This document shows, piece after piece, positions 41,524 to 52,247 of a stretch of 64,000 nt of DNA. The notes beneath the pieces were generated by a model, which searched no databases, had not been told where the DNA came from, and was given only the letters and a program-made list of their open reading frames with translations. The DNA is from an uncultured Methanobrevibacter sp. (GTDB lineage: Archaea > Methanobacteriota > Methanobacteria > Methanobacteriales > Methanobacteriaceae): contig CADAAJ010000003.1 of assembly GCA_902785855.1 (NCBI GenBank), positions 541-64,540 on the forward strand, read 5' to 3'. The position numbers were made by a program, and so were the translations under genes. Within the stretch, counting starts at the first letter, position 1, and every line of letters starts with the position of its first letter.

Positions 41524-41735
41524 TTTTTTAACCTATTTTGCTAATATTAATAAAATATATTTTTTATATTTATTTAATATTTTTGTGAATTATATTCAAT
41601 AATTATGTGGGCATAATTCATTAATAACAACACTAAGAAAATCTGTTCAAAATTAAGGTAAAATTATATGGGACATTCTATTTTCACATTAATGTTCTCT
41701 ATAGTAATATACTATAACAAAATAAATAATAAAAC

Positions 41736-42530
41736 ATGAATATTTTCAACATGTTTTCGGATGAAAAAGTAAACACCGGCAGGCAAGTCGAACTGGATAT
41801 TGCAAAGGCATTAGCTATTATTTTCATGATTTTTCTCCATACATGTTTTGTAGTCACAGGTTTTAATGCGAATCTTAGTCCAAATTATAGTTTTCTTATT
41901 ATGAATGTTTTAGGAAGGCCTTATGCTGCAGTTATTTTCATGTTTTGTATGGTGTGGGAATAGTATATTCAAGGCACACCCAATGGGATACAATGATAAA
42001 AAGGGGGTGTAACATTATTACTTTTGGGTATTTTGGTAAATTTATTTGAGTTTATTATACCTCATTTTGTTGTTAATGCTCTTTCTATTAATCCTAATCC
42101 TTTCAATATAGCTGGAGGATTAATGCTATTTTGTGTTGATATTTTAGCATTTGCAGGTTTGTCTTTTATTTTGAGGGGAATTTTAAAAAAATTTGAAATT
42201 TCAAATAAAAAATTAATTATTATTGCTATTGCAATGTCAATAGTTGGTACTCTTTTAAAAGGCATTGATTTTGGTAATAATTTTGTAAACTTATTTTTTG
42301 CTTATTTTATTGGATGTACAGGTGGATTCACTGCTTTTCCTTTATCTACATATAATGTAATTTGTCTTATAATAATAGGAAATCATGCGATTGGTAGTGA
42401 TACCTTACAGGGATTAATTTCATCTTCACATTTCATCATGGCAATTGCTGCTGTTTTAACATTATCTGCAGCCATATTGCTATTCTACTCAAATTTCACT
42501 ATGATTAATTGGTCAATCTGTGTCTGTTAA
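41736..42530 (+). pseudogene. Membrane acyltransferase (DUF1624/acyltransferase-3 type), broken
   Basis: The N-terminus GRQVELDIAKALAIIFMIFLH is typical of membrane acyltransferases that modify surface sugars. The frame stops at 41963 after FMFCM. The expected continuation VGIVYSRHTQWDTMIK reads in another frame, as if one G were missing near 41952. The first frame returns near 42005, after a run of A and G bases, and continues as TLLLLGILVN to 42530. The two shifts cancel. The C-terminal third (after GGFTAFP) no longer looks like the family, and the total of about 260 residues is short of the usual 350-400. No ribosome binding site is seen. A decayed gene is the best reading. Confidence 0.7.
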
Positions 42531-42643
42531 TTTGGTGGAAAATATTAGAAATTTTTAATAGTGGGAATCTTGCAATAATGGCTAACTTTATATACTATAA
42601 AAAATTAAAATTACATTTAGTAACTAAAAGTAAGTTTATCTAA

Positions 42644-43669
<1,026 letters not shown>

Positions 43670-43678
43670 AAAAAATAA

Positions 43679-43708
43679 AAAGTTAAAATAAGTAATTATT
43701 TTAACTTT
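43679..43708. terminator. Bidirectional hairpin after the Get3/ArsA gene
   Basis: Perfect 13-bp stem, 43679-43691 with 43696-43708, loop gtaa. It lies between the ATPase stop and the stop of the small membrane protein on the other strand (43711). Confidence 0.75.
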
Positions 43709-43710
43709 AA

Positions 43711-43890
43711 TCATTCTTCTTTTTTAAAAAACCATTCACAAAATTTTATTACAATTATTAATCCTAAAATCCATAAACTTATATTTAAACTTCTAAATAA
43801 TGTTATTTCACAGATTAGGGAAATAATAAATAAAATATCGAGTATTTTAAAAATTACGTGCTGATTTTTAAACTCTTCAATTAAATTCAT
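43711..43890 (-). CDS. Small two-helix membrane protein, 59 residues
   Basis: The frame starts ATG at 43890, directly after the stop of the large surface protein gene as TAA-A-ATG. A strong Shine-Dalgarno (AAGGAG) lies seven bases upstream, inside the last codons of that gene. The product begins NLIEEFKNQHVIFK, has two hydrophobic stretches (ILDILFIISLI and ISLWILGLIIVIKF) and ends EWFFKKEE. I recognise no family. The placement implies that it is translated from the same message as the surface protein, perhaps as a membrane partner. Confidence 0.7.
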   Translation of the reverse strand: MNLIEEFKNQHVIFKILDILFIISLICEITLFRSLNISLWILGLIIVIKFCEWFFKKEE

Positions 43891-43891
43891 T

Positions 43892-46780
43892 TTATTCTCC
43901 TTTCCAACTTTTATCCCAATATTTAATTGGCATGCTAAATGGTGTCCAGGTCTCTTCTGAAAAGTACTGATATGTTTCTTGTTTTGTTAATTGTTTTACT
44001 TGTCCATTACTTATGTAAATAGCACTATTTCTATTTAATGTTAAATCTTTATTAATTTTTACTTCAACATAATCGACTTTACCATTATTTGGAATATTAT
44101 AAACTTTTTTTCCCTGTAAATATCCGGGGCGAGTAAAAGTTATTGAATCCATTGCTTTATGCCAGTCTTGTTCACTTATCATTGAATCTCTATATCTAAC
44201 ACCTCCATCTTGAATAAGAGCCATCACAGTAAATAATCCTAATGCTGCTTGTGGAACTCCTCGTAGTGTTTTTCCTAAAAGGAATGTCAATCCTTTATAG
44301 GCAAGCATACTTAATGGATGAATATTTTTAAAATAATTTGATAGTGAATCTTGTATTCCGGAAGCACTTTTTAATAGTTGATTTAATCCTGAGAGTATGT
44401 CTTGTGGAATTACTCCGACACTACAACAATCTCTGCCGGTTGCAACACATGATCCCTTATAAACCATTTCATTTTTTGATAATAAAACATTACTGACTCC
44501 ACTACTTGTATTTAATACAATTGCTGAAGTATTGCCGCTAAAAAGATATAACATTTCTCCAATTTGACTTATACTAAATTCATTATTTTCAATTGAAGAA
44601 AATACCATTTCCTGTGAATTGCTTGTATTATTCATGAATCTTTTAGCAACACTTGCTAAAACATAATCTTCAACATTTGGTAAATTTATTGAATGCATTA
44701 ATTTAAACAATTCATTATTTTCTTTATTCCCATTAACTTCCATCCCCATATCCGCATTTGAAATGTGTAAATAAGTATCTTCTAAATTCATACCTCCTAA
44801 TATTGTAATTGTCTTTAATCTGTTCCAATTTACATTAAAATCTTTAGCATATTGATTTGCCATTTCGTCTGAAATCCATGCAGTTTCGAGAGATGCTAAA
44901 AACATGCCGTATACATTTGCAATTCCTAATTTATTTAAATAATTAGGATTTTTTAGAACCCAAGTTTCAACAATATTTTTATTTAATTTTTCATTAATTA
45001 GTGCATAGCTTTGAAGGAATTCAAATCCTAGTGACATTCTATATTTTTCTGAAAGTCCATAGCTTATTGTTTCTTTTTTTACTACTTCTTCATGATTATT
45101 CACTGTAAATTTGGTTAATAAATCTTCTTTTGATTGGTAACCTGCAATATAATTTGTAAAATAACTGTATGTTACTGGTCGACCAGTGTTTGTGAATATT
45201 ATTGGATTGGGGACATGATTTAAAATTTCATAATAATTGAAATCTAAATTTGGTCTTTGATAAAGCTTTGCTAAACTGTATTTCACACCTTCTTCATTAA
45301 AATAATGTGTCTTCATTGTTACTTTGGCTACTACTTTATCATTTTTCATATAGGTTAAAGTTTCGCTATTATCAGTACTTTTATCTGCATAAACTCCAAT
45401 TAATTCGGCATTGTTGGTTGTTGAATCTCTGTAATCAATTTGTGTACAATCTGATAGTCTTGTAATCATAATTCCATCACTTGTTAGACTGTTTTTGTTT
45501 ACACTACACATCATACCTAAACCATTAAATGGTACTAAATAACTTTTATAACTCATTGTTAATTGGTCTTGTGTATCAGTTTTTCCTGTTGCAAAGTTGT
45601 AAATATTAGATCCAACTTGTACTGTAAAAACTTCTATTTTTGGCATTTTTACAGTTCCGTTGGTACCTGTTTTTACTGAATACTGTGAATTATGAAAAAC
45701 ATAAGGTAGTGTTACATTAACATAGTTGGGAATTATGGTTGAATGTATGAAATTTGTTTTTTTTAGTGGTGGTTCTTCAACTTTTTTTGGAAGTTTATTT
45801 ACTGTTATTTTGTTTGTATTAATAAGGCCAGCATATTCTGTTGTTATTGTATATGTTCCGGGGTTTAAGTTTAATATTAAACTTGCAATGCCGTTATTAT
45901 TAGTTGTTTTGATATGTGTTTGTCCATTAACTTTAAAGGTAACTTTTTTATTAGGTGATAATTTTCCATAAATATTAAGTACTTTAGCATTAAATGAACT
46001 TCCGTCTTTTTCAGTCATGGTTAAATCTGTTGTTTCTAAAGTATTCAGTATTCTAATGGTTTTGGTAATACTTTCGGATGTTTTTGAATTTATAGATGTT
46101 ATACTATATGTTCCGGGTTTTAAATTAATATCTAATTTTCCAACACCATTTTTGTTGGTTTTAACACTATGACTCTTGCCGTTAACTTTAAATTTCACTG
46201 GATCCTTTTTTAAAAGATTTCCTTTTTTATCATAAAAAGTTGAATAATAAGCACTTGGATTTTTATAGTATTTTGTCAGGTCATTAGATTTTATAGTACT
46301 TTTAATAGTTACTGTACTTTTTTTGCTTTGTTTTAGATAGTGTTTACTTCCATCATATGTTGTTAATACGTTGTAGGTGCCACTATTAAAATTCAGATTT
46401 ATTGATGCAGTTCCTTTTTTGTTGGTTATTTTAGTGTAGGTTGCTCCATTTATAGATATTTTTACTTTCTGATTATCAATTCCTTTATTTTTAGAATCTT
46501 TTAAGGTTATAGTAAAATCATGTCCGTCTTTATAATACATTTTTACATCAGGAGCATGTATTGTTACTTTCTTTTTTGAAGATTCTAATTTATCATTTTC
46601 TACTTTTTTTGCTTCAAGTTTCTGATTATTTTTTTCAACACTCATTTTATATGATGTATGCGTTGAATCTTGTTGTTTAATTGTTTTTAATGTTTCATTA
46701 TTACTTTCTGCTGCAGATACTGCAGTAATTAAAAAGAGAAATAGTAATATGAAACATATGGTGTTTATTTTCATGTTCAT
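43892..46780 (-). CDS. Secreted Ig-repeat protein with a large unrecognised C-terminal domain
   Basis: Predicted 962 residues from ATG 46780; ATGs at 46813 and 46795 are also in frame but would put extra charged residues before the signal peptide (NTICFILLFLFLITAVSA). Residues 60-340 are three Ig-like modules with TNKKGTASINLN-type turns, like those near the C-terminus of the second adhesin. From about 345 to the end is one long domain that I cannot place. It is not a repeat, contains tryptophans and cysteines (MMCSVN, SDCTQIDYRD, GSCVATGRDCCSV) and a possible amphipathic or membrane-active stretch (MLAYKGLTFLL to FTVMALI). It lacks the lysine-rich tail of the other two surface proteins, so another anchor is needed. 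A TATA box is at 46841-46850. Confidence 0.85.
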   Translation of the reverse strand: MNMKINTICFILLFLFLITAVSAAESNNETLKTIKQQDSTHTSYKMSVEKNNQKLEAKKVENDKLESSKKKVTIHAPDVKMYYKDGHDFTITLKDSKNKGIDNQKVKISINGATYTKITNKKGTASINLNFNSGTYNVLTTYDGSKHYLKQSKKSTVTIKSTIKSNDLTKYYKNPSAYYSTFYDKKGNLLKKDPVKFKVNGKSHSVKTNKNGVGKLDINLKPGTYSITSINSKTSESITKTIRILNTLETTDLTMTEKDGSSFNAKVLNIYGKLSPNKKVTFKVNGQTHIKTTNNNGIASLILNLNPGTYTITTEYAGLINTNKITVNKLPKKVEEPPLKKTNFIHSTIIPNYVNVTLPYVFHNSQYSVKTGTNGTVKMPKIEVFTVQVGSNIYNFATGKTDTQDQLTMSYKSYLVPFNGLGMMCSVNKNSLTSDGIMITRLSDCTQIDYRDSTTNNAELIGVYADKSTDNSETLTYMKNDKVVAKVTMKTHYFNEEGVKYSLAKLYQRPNLDFNYYEILNHVPNPIIFTNTGRPVTYSYFTNYIAGYQSKEDLLTKFTVNNHEEVVKKETISYGLSEKYRMSLGFEFLQSYALINEKLNKNIVETWVLKNPNYLNKLGIANVYGMFLASLETAWISDEMANQYAKDFNVNWNRLKTITILGGMNLEDTYLHISNADMGMEVNGNKENNELFKLMHSINLPNVEDYVLASVAKRFMNNTSNSQEMVFSSIENNEFSISQIGEMLYLFSGNTSAIVLNTSSGVSNVLLSKNEMVYKGSCVATGRDCCSVGVIPQDILSGLNQLLKSASGIQDSLSNYFKNIHPLSMLAYKGLTFLLGKTLRGVPQAALGLFTVMALIQDGGVRYRDSMISEQDWHKAMDSITFTRPGYLQGKKVYNIPNNGKVDYVEVKINKDLTLNRNSAIYISNGQVKQLTKQETYQYFSEETWTPFSMPIKYWDKSWKGE

Positions 46781-46840
46781 AATATCTACCTTCATGTTAA
46801 TTTTTTTTATCAAATTAACGAGTATAGTATGATATCTGAA

Positions 46841-46850
46841 CTATATAAAG
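46841..46850 (-). promoter_or_regulatory. TATA box of the secreted Ig-repeat protein gene
   Basis: On the minus strand the sequence ctttatatag lies about 60 bases before the chosen start, predicting a leader of about 40 bases. Confidence 0.5.
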
Positions 46851-46906
46851 ATTAATTTTAAAATTAAATAGTAAAACACTTTTAAATTGAATTTAAGACT
46901 TAAATT

Positions 46907-47548
46907 TTAAGGATAAATTATAATAATGCACATATAGGTAAATTCACTTTGAGCAATATCTTTCAATGTGGATTCAACAATTCTTTCATCGGGGTAACTT
47001 AACCTTTCACAAACTACAACTTTCCTTTCATCTTCAATTCCATTGTCAAGTAAAAATTGTGCCATGTCTTTAACTTTTCTTGATGGTAAAGCAATTGTTA
47101 TTTTTCCATTATTAATGACAGGTAAAATATCTTCTGTATTTTCTCTTCCATGAAATGTCATAACATTGGCATTATCCCATTGAATATAAGTTTTTGCTGC
47201 TGCAAGCTGCAGGGAACTAATTCCGGGTATTACTTCAATATTTTCTTTTGGAAAATCTTTTTCTTTTGAAATTCTTAAAACAGTATTTAAAACTCCTGAA
47301 AAACCAGGATCTCCAGTTGATAATATTGATACAATATTGCCTTTGATTGCTAGTTCAACACCTTCTTCTAATTTGTCAACTAAATCTTTAACATTAAAAG
47401 CAATTTTTCCTTTAACATTTTCAAATAATTCAATGGCACGTGTACTTCCAACAGTATAATCACTAATTTTCACGGTGTCAAGAGCTTTTTTAGTTAAATA
47501 ATCTTCAGAACCCGGACCTATTCCTATAATATAAATTTTTCCAGTCAT
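46907..47548 (-). CDS. cbiE: Cobalt-precorrin-7 (C5)-methyltransferase
   Basis: Predicted 213 residues. It adds the C5 methyl group to the corrin ring with S-adenosylmethionine in anaerobic cobalamin synthesis; methanogens need corrinoids for methyl transfer. The family pattern is clear: IYIIGIGPGSEDYLT at the start, STGDPGFSGVL and EVIPGISSLQLAAA. There is no fused CbiT. ATG 47548 is chosen; ATG 47557 belongs to the leader. Its gene neighbours are not cobalamin genes. Confidence 0.92.
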   Translation of the reverse strand: MTGKIYIIGIGPGSEDYLTKKALDTVKISDYTVGSTRAIELFENVKGKIAFNVKDLVDKLEEGVELAIKGNIVSILSTGDPGFSGVLNTVLRISKEKDFPKENIEVIPGISSLQLAAAKTYIQWDNANVMTFHGRENTEDILPVINNGKITIALPSRKVKDMAQFLLDNGIEDERKVVVCERLSYPDERIVESTLKDIAQSEFTYMCIIIIYP

Positions 47549-47591
47549 TTTAATCATTAAGTTCTATTTTGTTAATTAAATTTAGAATTTT

Positions 47592-47603
47592 ATCATATAA
47601 AAG
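47592..47603 (-). promoter_or_regulatory. TATA box of cbiE
   Basis: Minus-strand cttttatatgat about 50 bases before the start codon, consistent with a leader of 20-25 bases. Confidence 0.45.
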
Positions 47604-47677
47604 AATTTTTAACAGCTGGTTTTTAAGTTACAAAAATAAGATATTTCTGAAATTTTTGATTATTGGCTTTCAAGGAT

Positions 47678-48526
47678 TTAATTTTTATTTTTCAGATTAA
47701 TAATTGTAATTTCAGGTTTACAATTAATTCTAATTCTAAACGAATTAGTTCCAAGACCTTTACTTGTGTATTGAATCATATCTCCTACTTTATAAATTCC
47801 AACAGGATATTTGTAGGAATTAGGTCCTCTAAGGGGTGCTGTATCAACTTTTGGAATGATTAATTGTCCTCCATGGGAATGGCCAGATATTTGCAAATCA
47901 AATAAATTTGTTTGTGACGATTCCTCAGCAAAATCGGGTTCATGTGCAAGTAGAATACTTGGAATATCTTTTTCAAGTTTTGCAATTACTTTATCCAAAT
48001 TATCTGCACAGACAGTACAGCTGTCAACACCTGCAAGATTAATTTTATCTTCACCTCTGCTTAATACACGTGAATCATTACTTAAATTAATAATACCGCT
48101 TTGCTTGAAAATATCGGTAACAATTTTTGATCCCATCCAATGATCATGATTTCCCAAGACTGCAAATTTACCATCACAGTCTCTTAATTTTTGCATTGAT
48201 TTTTTAAAGGCTAATTTATAATCATCAATAACATATGAGAAATAATCTCCAGTTAATGTAATTATATCGAAATCTAAAGTATTCACATAATCAATAAGTT
48301 CATCTAAATATTCGGGGGTTATCCATTGACCTAAATGAATGTCTGTTAAATTTAAAATTTTAAAATCTTCGAAATTTTTACCTAAATTATTTATCATAAT
48401 GTCAATTTCAACTAAATCAATTTTATTTTCATTAAACTTTTTTTCAGGTAGTGCTAATGTCATTGCATCTTGTATTGATTGTCTTAGCCACATTCCTTTA
48501 GGTTTGTCTATATCATTATCTTTCAT
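47678..48526 (-). CDS. Calcineurin-like metallophosphoesterase
   Basis: Predicted 282 residues. The five metal-binding blocks of the family are visible: LTDIHLG, LTGDYF, LGNHDHW, LLAHEPD and SGHSHGGQL. The ending GLGTNSFRIRINCKPEI matches the YkuE/YaeI type. The N-terminus lacks a membrane helix, so the enzyme is probably cytosolic. The substrate is unknown. Confidence 0.9.
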   Translation of the reverse strand: MKDNDIDKPKGMWLRQSIQDAMTLALPEKKFNENKIDLVEIDIMINNLGKNFEDFKILNLTDIHLGQWITPEYLDELIDYVNTLDFDIITLTGDYFSYVIDDYKLAFKKSMQKLRDCDGKFAVLGNHDHWMGSKIVTDIFKQSGIINLSNDSRVLSRGEDKINLAGVDSCTVCADNLDKVIAKLEKDIPSILLAHEPDFAEESSQTNLFDLQISGHSHGGQLIIPKVDTAPLRGPNSYKYPVGIYKVGDMIQYTSKGLGTNSFRIRINCKPEITIINLKNKN

Positions 48527-48589
48527 TGATATTATATTATTTTCTGAAACTATTTATAATTTTAAAAACAAATATTAAAGATGATTATT

Positions 48590-49780
48590 ATGCTTCAAAT
48601 TGCTGTTACTGGAAAACCAAATGTAGGGAAATCCTCTTTTTTCAATTCTGCAACAGCATCTAGTGTTGAAATGGCTAATTATCCATTTACAACTATCGAT
48701 GCTAATAAAGCTGTTGCTCATGTAATAAAGGATTGTCCATGTCAAGAGTTAGATGTTACTTGTAATCCTAGAAATTCTATTTGTCGTGATGGGAAAAGAT
48801 TACTTCCTATTGAATTAATTGATGTTGCAGGTTTAGTTCCTGGAGCACATGAAGGTAAAGGATTAGGTAATAAATTTTTAGATGATTTAATGCAGGCTAA
48901 AGTATTCATTCATGTTATTGATGCTTCAGGTTCTACAAATATTGAAGGAAATCCTGTAGACCCTGGAAGTCATGATCCTCTTGAAGATATTGAATTTTTA
49001 GAAGAAGAAATTGTAATGTGGATGTATGGAATTTTATCCAGAAACTGGGTTAGACTTATAAGAAAAGTTGGTGCTGAGCATTTAGATATTTCAAAAGTAT
49101 TATTTGACCAGTTATCTGGTACAGGAATAGCTATTGAAGATATTATTGAAGCTAAAAGAAATATTGAACCTGATTATAATAAATGGGAGGAAGAAGATTT
49201 AATAGAACTTACTCGAAATATTTTACACATTGCTAAACCTATGATGATTGTTGCAAATAAAGCTGACCTTCCAACTTCTGCTGATAATATTAAAAGAATA
49301 AAAGAAAAATTCCCTAATGTAATTCCAGCTTCTGCTGAATCAGAAATTGCTCTTGTAAAAGCAGCTGAAGCAGGTTTAATTAGTTATTTACCGGGTGATG
49401 ATCATTTTGATATTCTTCAAAAAGATAAATTAAATGAAAATCAGTTAAAAGCTTTGGAATATATTCAAACTAATATTTTGGATGTTTATGGAAGTACTGG
49501 TATTCAAGATGCTTTAAATTATGGTATTTTTGAATTATTGGATAATATTGTTGTATATCCTGTTCAGGACGAACATAAATATACAGACCAAAAAGGTAAT
49601 GTGTTACCGGATGGTATTTTAGTTCCAAAAGGTTCAAATCCTCGTGAATTAGCATATTTGGTTCATTCAGATATCGGTGATAATTTTATGCATGCTGTTG
49701 ATGCAAGATCACACATGCGTGTAGCTAGTGATTATGAATTAAAAGATGGGGACATTATTAGTATTGTAACAAAAGGTTAA
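48590..49780 (+). CDS. ychF: YchF/Obg-family GTPase-like ATPase
   Basis: Predicted 396 residues. The G1 loop reads [13 protein letters not shown], then [25 protein letters not shown] (G3) and VANKADLP (G4). A C-terminal TGS domain ends [19 protein letters not shown]. The archaeal members are larger than bacterial YchF and contain a cysteine cluster ([18 protein letters not shown]). The role is linked to ribosomes and stress; the exact function is unsettled. ATG 48590 is preferred, since the in-frame ATG at 48581 is part of the ribosome binding site. Confidence 0.93.
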   Translation: MLQIAVTGKPNVGKSSFFNSATASSVEMANYPFTTIDANKAVAHVIKDCPCQELDVTCNPRNSICRDGKRLLPIELIDVAGLVPGAHEGKGLGNKFLDDLMQAKVFIHVIDASGSTNIEGNPVDPGSHDPLEDIEFLEEEIVMWMYGILSRNWVRLIRKVGAEHLDISKVLFDQLSGTGIAIEDIIEAKRNIEPDYNKWEEEDLIELTRNILHIAKPMMIVANKADLPTSADNIKRIKEKFPNVIPASAESEIALVKAAEAGLISYLPGDDHFDILQKDKLNENQLKALEYIQTNILDVYGSTGIQDALNYGIFELLDNIVVYPVQDEHKYTDQKGNVLPDGILVPKGSNPRELAYLVHSDIGDNFMHAVDARSHMRVASDYELKDGDIISIVTKG

Positions 49781-49798
49781 TTCTACTTTGGTGTTTAT

Positions 49799-50113
49799 AT
49801 GAAAAAAGTCAAAATCACTGTTGTGAAAAAAGTAAGACATGATGATTTGATTGAGAAATATGAAAATCCCTTAGAACATGAATGTGATGTTGAAGTAGGG
49901 GATGTTTTCATTGCCAATGGTTGGGTTAAACCAGATAATTTTTGTGACAGTGCGTGGGAAAGTATTTCTTCTTTTGTAATGGCTTTATCATATGGCGCTG
50001 AAGATTTATATGATGGTTGGATGAAAAATAAAAAATCTGCAATGATTTCTTGTAATGATGGTTTTAGACCGGTCAGTTTTCTTTTAGAAACTTTAGATGA
50101 GGATTCCAATTAA
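49799..50113 (+). CDS. TIGR04076 family protein
   Basis: Predicted 104 residues. It begins KKVKITVVKKVRHDDLIEKY and contains FCDSAWESISSFVMALSYGAE, the pattern of this small conserved family found in anaerobes. Its function is unknown; the conserved cysteines (HECDV, NFCDS, ISCND) suggest metal or redox binding. It follows ychF after 18 bases. A similarly long frame on the opposite strand is a shadow. Confidence 0.75.
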   Translation: MKKVKITVVKKVRHDDLIEKYENPLEHECDVEVGDVFIANGWVKPDNFCDSAWESISSFVMALSYGAEDLYDGWMKNKKSAMISCNDGFRPVSFLLETLDEDSN

Positions 50114-50132
50114 TAATCTTGTTTTTAGTTTA

Positions 50133-50157
50133 ATTGAAGAGTAATTAACTCTTCAAT
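50133..50157. terminator. Bidirectional hairpin after the TIGR04076 gene
   Basis: Perfect 10-bp stem, attgaagagt (50133-50142) with actcttcaat (50148-50157). The stop codon of the convergent gene (50153-50155) lies inside the right arm. Confidence 0.7.
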
Positions 50158-50602
50158 CAATATCAATATAATCTTCATCTTCAGTTATAAAATCCACATC
50201 ACTAATTAGTATGATTTTATTCATCTTTGGACCTAAAGATTTTTTTTCTTTAACATAACAGTCACAAATATCATATATTGTTGTATGTGATTCATTACGG
50301 ATTGGTAATTTTACTGCATCACTTTCAGTTAATATAAAATATGCATCTTCTGATGGGAAAACAATATAATTTCCTTTTAATGATTCAAGCCATTTTACAG
50401 TAGTCTTATTGTGTTCGGTAAAATTAGGATTTACTTTAACATCTTTAATAAATTCATCTAATGGTATTGGATGATCGACACATATGGATACTTCTTTTTT
50501 ATCGTATATGTCAGTATTTTCCTGCATATAGCTTATAGTAACAGATAATATTAATATTATACTTAAAACTAATATAATAATATGCACTGATCTTTTATTC
50601 AT
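50153..50602 (-). CDS. Membrane-anchored protein of unknown function
   Basis: Predicted 149 residues: one N-terminal membrane helix (VHIIILVLSIILILSVTISY) then an outside domain of about 120 residues. That domain contains CVDHPIPLDEF, NYIVFPSEDAYFILTE and DICDCYVKEKKS, and it ends in acidic residues. I do not recognise the family. The short C-x-C pair (CDC) may bind metal or form a disulfide. It stands alone. Confidence 0.65.
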   Translation of the reverse strand: MNKRSVHIIILVLSIILILSVTISYMQENTDIYDKKEVSICVDHPIPLDEFIKDVKVNPNFTEHNKTTVKWLESLKGNYIVFPSEDAYFILTESDAVKLPIRNESHTTIYDICDCYVKEKKSLGPKMNKIILISDVDFITEDEDYIDID

Positions 50603-50698
50603 TGTTTACACCTTAATCTATATTTTCAATAAATATAGTATGTATCTTAAATTTATTTTTAATTAATAAAGTTTATATTTTTTTTCTTTTCATTGATT

Positions 50699-51097
50699 TT
50701 ATTTATTTGATAAATCTGCAAAATTATTTGCAATAAAAACACAACAATCAACACAGGGTGATTTATCTGTTCCATTTTTACTTATTTTATCACATCTAAC
50801 TGTTCCATATTCATTTTTAAATATAGTGAATAATTCTTTAGCATTTGATTTAATTTCAGTAATATTATTAAAAATTAATCCATTTGCGATTAATGCGCCA
50901 GTTAAAGCACCACAAGTTCCTTCATCAAAGGTTCCTCCCATTCCTCCTGCAAATCCACATGCTATTTTGGTCATTTCTTTTTGAGTAATATCAATATCAG
51001 CAGTTTCACACAATCCAATCAATGTTGACTCTGAACAACTTTTAGATTTTCTATACTCTCTTATTTTTTCTTCTAAAATTTTTTTATCAATTCCCAT
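50699..51097 (-). CDS. C-GCAxxG-C-C family protein
   Basis: Predicted 132 residues. The family's spaced cysteines are all present: SKSCSESTL, TKIACGFAGGMGGTFDEGTCGALTG (split across the middle) and CDKI with PCVDCCVF near the end. Such proteins occur in anaerobes and are presumed to bind a metal or take part in electron transfer; no reaction is proven. It is divergent from cfbD, with 79 bases between them. Confidence 0.85.
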   Translation of the reverse strand: MGIDKKILEEKIREYRKSKSCSESTLIGLCETADIDITQKEMTKIACGFAGGMGGTFDEGTCGALTGALIANGLIFNNITEIKSNAKELFTIFKNEYGTVRCDKISKNGTDKSPCVDCCVFIANNFADLSNK

Positions 51098-51176
51098 TAC
51101 TATCTCTCCTAATTAATTATATTAACAAAGAATTTTAAATATTTATTTATTAATTATTTTGTGAGTTGATAAAAAA

Positions 51177-52247
51177 ATGCATCCAAGACCAAGTCCGATT
51201 GCAGCATCGCTTTATACTTTAAGAGACATGAATGTAGATGTTATTGTTATGCATGGTCCAAATGGTTGTTGTTTTAGAACAGCCAGACTTTTAGAAAGTG
51301 ATGGTGTAAGAGTTTTAACAACAGCGATGGCTGAAAATGATTTTATTTTAGGGGCTTCCCAAAAACTTGAAGAAACTTTAATTAAAGCTTATGACATGTT
51401 TGAACCTAATTTGATGGGTGTTGTAGGTACTTGTGCCAGTATGATTATTGGTGAAGATTTAAAAGAAGCTATAGCTAATGCTGATTTACCATGCACTGTT
51501 ATTCCTGTTGAATCTCACGGAGGTTCTGGTGAAGGTGATAATACTGTAGGTGCAATCATGGTTCTAGAATCAGCAGTTGAATGTGATGTAATTCCACAGA
51601 ACGAAGCAAATCGTCAAATTCAAATGCTTGAAAAAGCAACAGATGTTGAAAAAACTCGTGGAATGGCACAAGGAAAATATATTAAACCAAATTTTGGTGA
51701 TTCAAAAGAAAAAGTGGCTAAAATAGTTGTAAATTATATTAATGATGGTAAAAAAGTTGCATTTGTACATAATGCTAAAAAAGAGACATCTTATTTATTT
51801 GCTGATATTATTAATTTTGATTATAATGATATCAATAAGGATAATAAGCCTATAATTGTAGCTAATTTGGATGAAAATATTGGTTTACCAAGAATTAAAT
51901 CTCATGCTAAAAATATTACAAAAGAATTACCAATGGATATTGATTGCATTACTGGAGGTTTGGATGAATATCCGGTAACTGCTAATGTTGCTGCAGATTA
52001 TTTAAAAGATAAAGATTTGGATTTAATTGTAGTATTTGGGGTTCCTCATGCATTTCCTATTGAGGATTTTGACGTGGAATCTGTTGCAATTACTGACGGG
52101 CCACGTTTAGTTGAACCTTTAAGAGATTTAGGTTATACTCATGTTGTTGCAGAACTTGATGCACATTCAAAAACTCTTGGTACTGAAGAAATTGTATTTT
52201 CTGATTTTGGTGGAATGATTAGAGCAGCTATAGAGTGGTTAGAATGA
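51177..52247 (+). CDS. cfbD: Ni-sirohydrochlorin a,c-diamide reductive cyclase, catalytic subunit
   Basis: Predicted 356 residues, related to nitrogenase NifD. With the NifH-like CfbC it reduces Ni-sirohydrochlorin a,c-diamide on the way to coenzyme F430, the cofactor of methyl-coenzyme M reductase. The gene is a marker of methanogens and related archaea. Conserved cysteines are in PNGCCFR and VVGTCASMI, and the start [16 protein letters not shown] is typical. cfbC is not in the window. An in-frame stop at 51162 rules out a longer N-terminus. hisH overlaps its end. Confidence 0.93.
   Translation: MHPRPSPIAASLYTLRDMNVDVIVMHGPNGCCFRTARLLESDGVRVLTTAMAENDFILGASQKLEETLIKAYDMFEPNLMGVVGTCASMIIGEDLKEAIANADLPCTVIPVESHGGSGEGDNTVGAIMVLESAVECDVIPQNEANRQIQMLEKATDVEKTRGMAQGKYIKPNFGDSKEKVAKIVVNYINDGKKVAFVHNAKKETSYLFADIINFDYNDINKDNKPIIVANLDENIGLPRIKSHAKNITKELPMDIDCITGGLDEYPVTANVAADYLKDKDLDLIVVFGVPHAFPIEDFDVESVAITDGPRLVEPLRDLGYTHVVAELDAHSKTLGTEEIVFSDFGGMIRAAIEWLE

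Noticed and set aside
49795-50109. 104-codon open frame on the minus strand opposite the TIGR04076 gene
   Set aside because: The plus-strand product matches a known family and follows ychF; the minus frame is its shadow.
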